A DNA stretch of 64,000 nucleotides from Anagrus nilaparvatae (lineage: Eukaryota; Arthropoda; Insecta; Hymenoptera; Mymaridae): contig JAKSXM010000137.1 in assembly GCA_022575985.1 (NCBI GenBank), positions 13,472,001-13,536,000 of the forward strand. Reading direction: 5' to 3'. Positions 61,869 through 64,000 of this stretch are shown one piece after another; position 1 is the stretch's first letter; every line of letters starts with the position of its first letter. Below the pieces are notes generated by a model that was not told the DNA's origin, ran no database searches, and was given only the letters and a program-made list of their open reading frames with translations. Made by a program: the position numbers and the translations under genes.

Positions 61869-64000
61869 TAGTTCAGGAAATAATAGTTTTTGACCCCCAA
61901 TTAATTCTAAGGCGGAAAAATGTTTGGGATAAAAGTTTTGCGTATTGATGTGTACAATAAGGGGAATAAGTTTTTTCAATTCCCAGGGGGTAGCTAATTT
62001 CGGCAAATCAATTTTCAGTTTAGGTTTTTTAGTTTTTTTTAAATTACGCGCAAACTATTAAAGATAAGAAAATATTTTTTAATGCAAAATAAGGCCAATC
62101 CAATCCCCTATCAAATGAGTCCCTATAACTTTCCGTACGATCTACCCATCCAGAGAAAATTGAAAATTAAAGTGTACCTTAAATTGACTTCCGCGCGCAT
62201 TATTGATATGTATATATGATAAAAATATACCGTCTTCGGTCCAAAAAAACTGAATTTTAAAAACGTACAATTTTTTTTTATAAAAAATAAATTCTTCACA
62301 AGGTTGCTAATACCCTTGTCAATAATAAAAAAATATTTTGAAAAAATTGTCTCTTAAATTTTGTCCACATGGACAAATTTCAGCTGGGACAAATTTCTTT
62401 TAACTTAATGGCCAATTTGGGGGGGGTTAGAATAAAAATTTTGAAAAAATTTTTATTAGTTGTTATTTTGTATATCATCAGGAAAAGATTTCAGTTTGCG
62501 GAATCTAAATATGTCTTATACGCCCTCCAAAATTACAACAGAAAGATTTGGCCAGTCAAAAAAAAAAATTAATTTTTGTACCTCTGAATTTCTTTTGAGA
62601 ATATTTATTTAATGAAAAGTGTTACAACAATAAGCTTGGTCTCATTTTAATCGTAATTTTATGCAGATTTTGATGGTATTTTTATTTTTTTTTTTGCGAT
62701 TGCGAATTTTTATGTATACGCTAAAATTGCATTTAGTTCCATGCAAGAAATTTTTCAGGTTTCTTCAAAAAGTTTTTTAAGCCGTTTAAAACTGAAATTG
62801 AATATCGATTTTTTTTTTTTGTATTTTATTCTTAAGAAGTTTCTTAATCCGATCATGTAAATAAGAACTCAGTAGGATACCATCGCCCATGGAAAAATCG
62901 ATTAAATGTAACACGTTCAGAAACCTGTTGGTATGTATTCAATGATTTTTTACTCCGAGGCTATGCGCTTGCGTCGCGTATATCTAATCTCTGCTTATAC
63001 CGAAGGAGACATAAGAGAATCAAGAGTTAGTATATAATATGTCGTTGTTTGTGCGTAAAAAAAATATAAACGTTTTAAAATAATTGTTTAAAAGAGATGT
63101 TAATTTTTTATTTATTTATAATCTGTTAATAACTTACGTAATTTTATATTTTTTTATGCAGTTTTTAGTAAATATTAGTAATTTTTTGTGTTATAAACCT
63201 GTTGCATAAATCATTTTAAACTACTTAATACATATTTGCCCACAAAAAATTACTAATATTTATTAAAAACTGCATAAAAAATATAAAATTACTTACGTTA
63301 TTAACAAATTATAAATAAATGAAAAATTAGGGTACATCTCTTTTAAACAATTATTTTATTAACGTTCATATTTTTTTTACACACACGAATTTGCCATCCC
63401 AAAAAAATACGTGAATAATGGTGCCACACTTAATATTACCTAAAATTAAACGATTTATTAACAAATTAAAATTAATTTAAACAATATTTGTTTATTAAAC
63501 AGTAAATTTTATAATAAAAAAACAACATTTGAGTAACCAAATAATTATCTCATACTACCAATTTTATTCAAATTTTAATACAGATAAATTTTTTTGTTTA
63601 AACAATATGTAAACAATTTAATATTGTTTATAATATTGCTAATAATAAATATTTTAAGTCATATTTTTCATAAATTCAACTTTTTCTGTCAAATCTAAGG
63701 ATTTTGAGATATTAAAGAAAAAGTTATATTCCTTGATCGCGCACATTAGGGTAGTTTTTGCTAATTAAAGGGTGAGAAATTAATTTTTAATAAAAAATTC
63801 CCTGAAATTCTTGCTCAGTGACCAAAAAAACCCATGTGAACCAAATCTGGCCGCTCAAAATTCGAAAACATAAAAAAAAACCTTTTTAGGGGTACTTTTT
63901 GCAAATTTAAGGGTTTTTCCCCAATTATCTACCCTCTGGGAATTGAAAAAATTTATTCCCCTTATTGTACACATCAATACGCGAAACTTTTATCCCAAAC
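61869..64000. mobile_element. Large inverted-repeat element running off the right edge
   Basis: GTTTGGGATAAAAGTTTTGC to GGGAATTGAAAAAA-like bases at 61921-61990 return inverted at 63929-64000. The interior holds a second inverted repeat (about 63045-63395) and, at 63745-63920, part of the TA-flanked repeat family. Short open frames inside (for example 62369-62572) show no recognisable protein. Confidence 0.75.
63045..63395. repeat. Inner inverted repeat, arms about 130 bp
   Basis: AATAATTGTTTAAAAGAGAT and the following bases through GCAGTTTTTA come back inverted after a spacer of about 60 bases. Confidence 0.75.

Noticed and set aside
62369..62572. 67-codon frame inside the right-edge element
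   Set aside because: Low-complexity AT-driven composition and no transposase signature.

Overview
The window looks like nuclear DNA of an insect. It is strongly AT-rich (roughly three quarters A+T by eye), has split genes with short AT-rich introns and gt..ag boundaries, and is mostly made of mobile-element debris. Three host genes can be built. Two of them, a secreted RhoGAP-like protein and a CLIP-domain serine protease homologue, are of kinds known from venoms and haemolymph of parasitoid wasps, so a parasitoid hymenopteran is my best guess. That is inference from gene content, not proof.

Layout. 0-8.6 kb: no gene; scattered minisatellite-bodied repeats and two inverted-repeat elements. 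8.7-15.6 kb (+): a nine-exon synaptotagmin gene whose introns carry nested transposons, with a 396-bp near-perfect palindrome 121 bp past the stop codon. 16.7-22.4 kb: a graveyard containing broken pieces of a Polinton/Maverick-type family B DNA polymerase (-), a broken OB-fold-like protein (-), a fibre/collagen-like relic (+), three relic LTRs of one family and a 76-bp satellite. 23.5-27.2 kb (-): a CLIP-domain serine protease homologue (catalytic His replaced by Tyr), a possible membrane-anchored short form, and the remains of a second copy. 28.4-29.6 kb: an element with inverted ends and an internal duplication. 30-34.3 kb: repeats only. 34.4-36.3 kb (+): a three-exon gene for a 217-residue secreted RhoGAP-like protein lacking the arginine finger. 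36.9-44 kb: repeats. 44.3-51.1 kb: a young LTR retrotransposon on the minus strand, flanked by CAGA, carrying one 531-codon ORF and no polymerase; a MITE has since jumped into its 5' LTR. 51.2-64 kb: no gene; several inverted-repeat elements, one running off the right edge.

Function. The synaptotagmin belongs to membrane traffic and by its residues should be largely calcium-independent. The protease homologue and the secreted RhoGAP-like protein are both exported and both lack catalytic residues, which fits regulatory or effector roles in immunity or venom. Nothing in the sequence shows shared regulation among the three genes. The most notable non-genic features are several families of foldback, non-autonomous elements, many with internal minisatellites and long G tracts, which are unusual in DNA this AT-rich.
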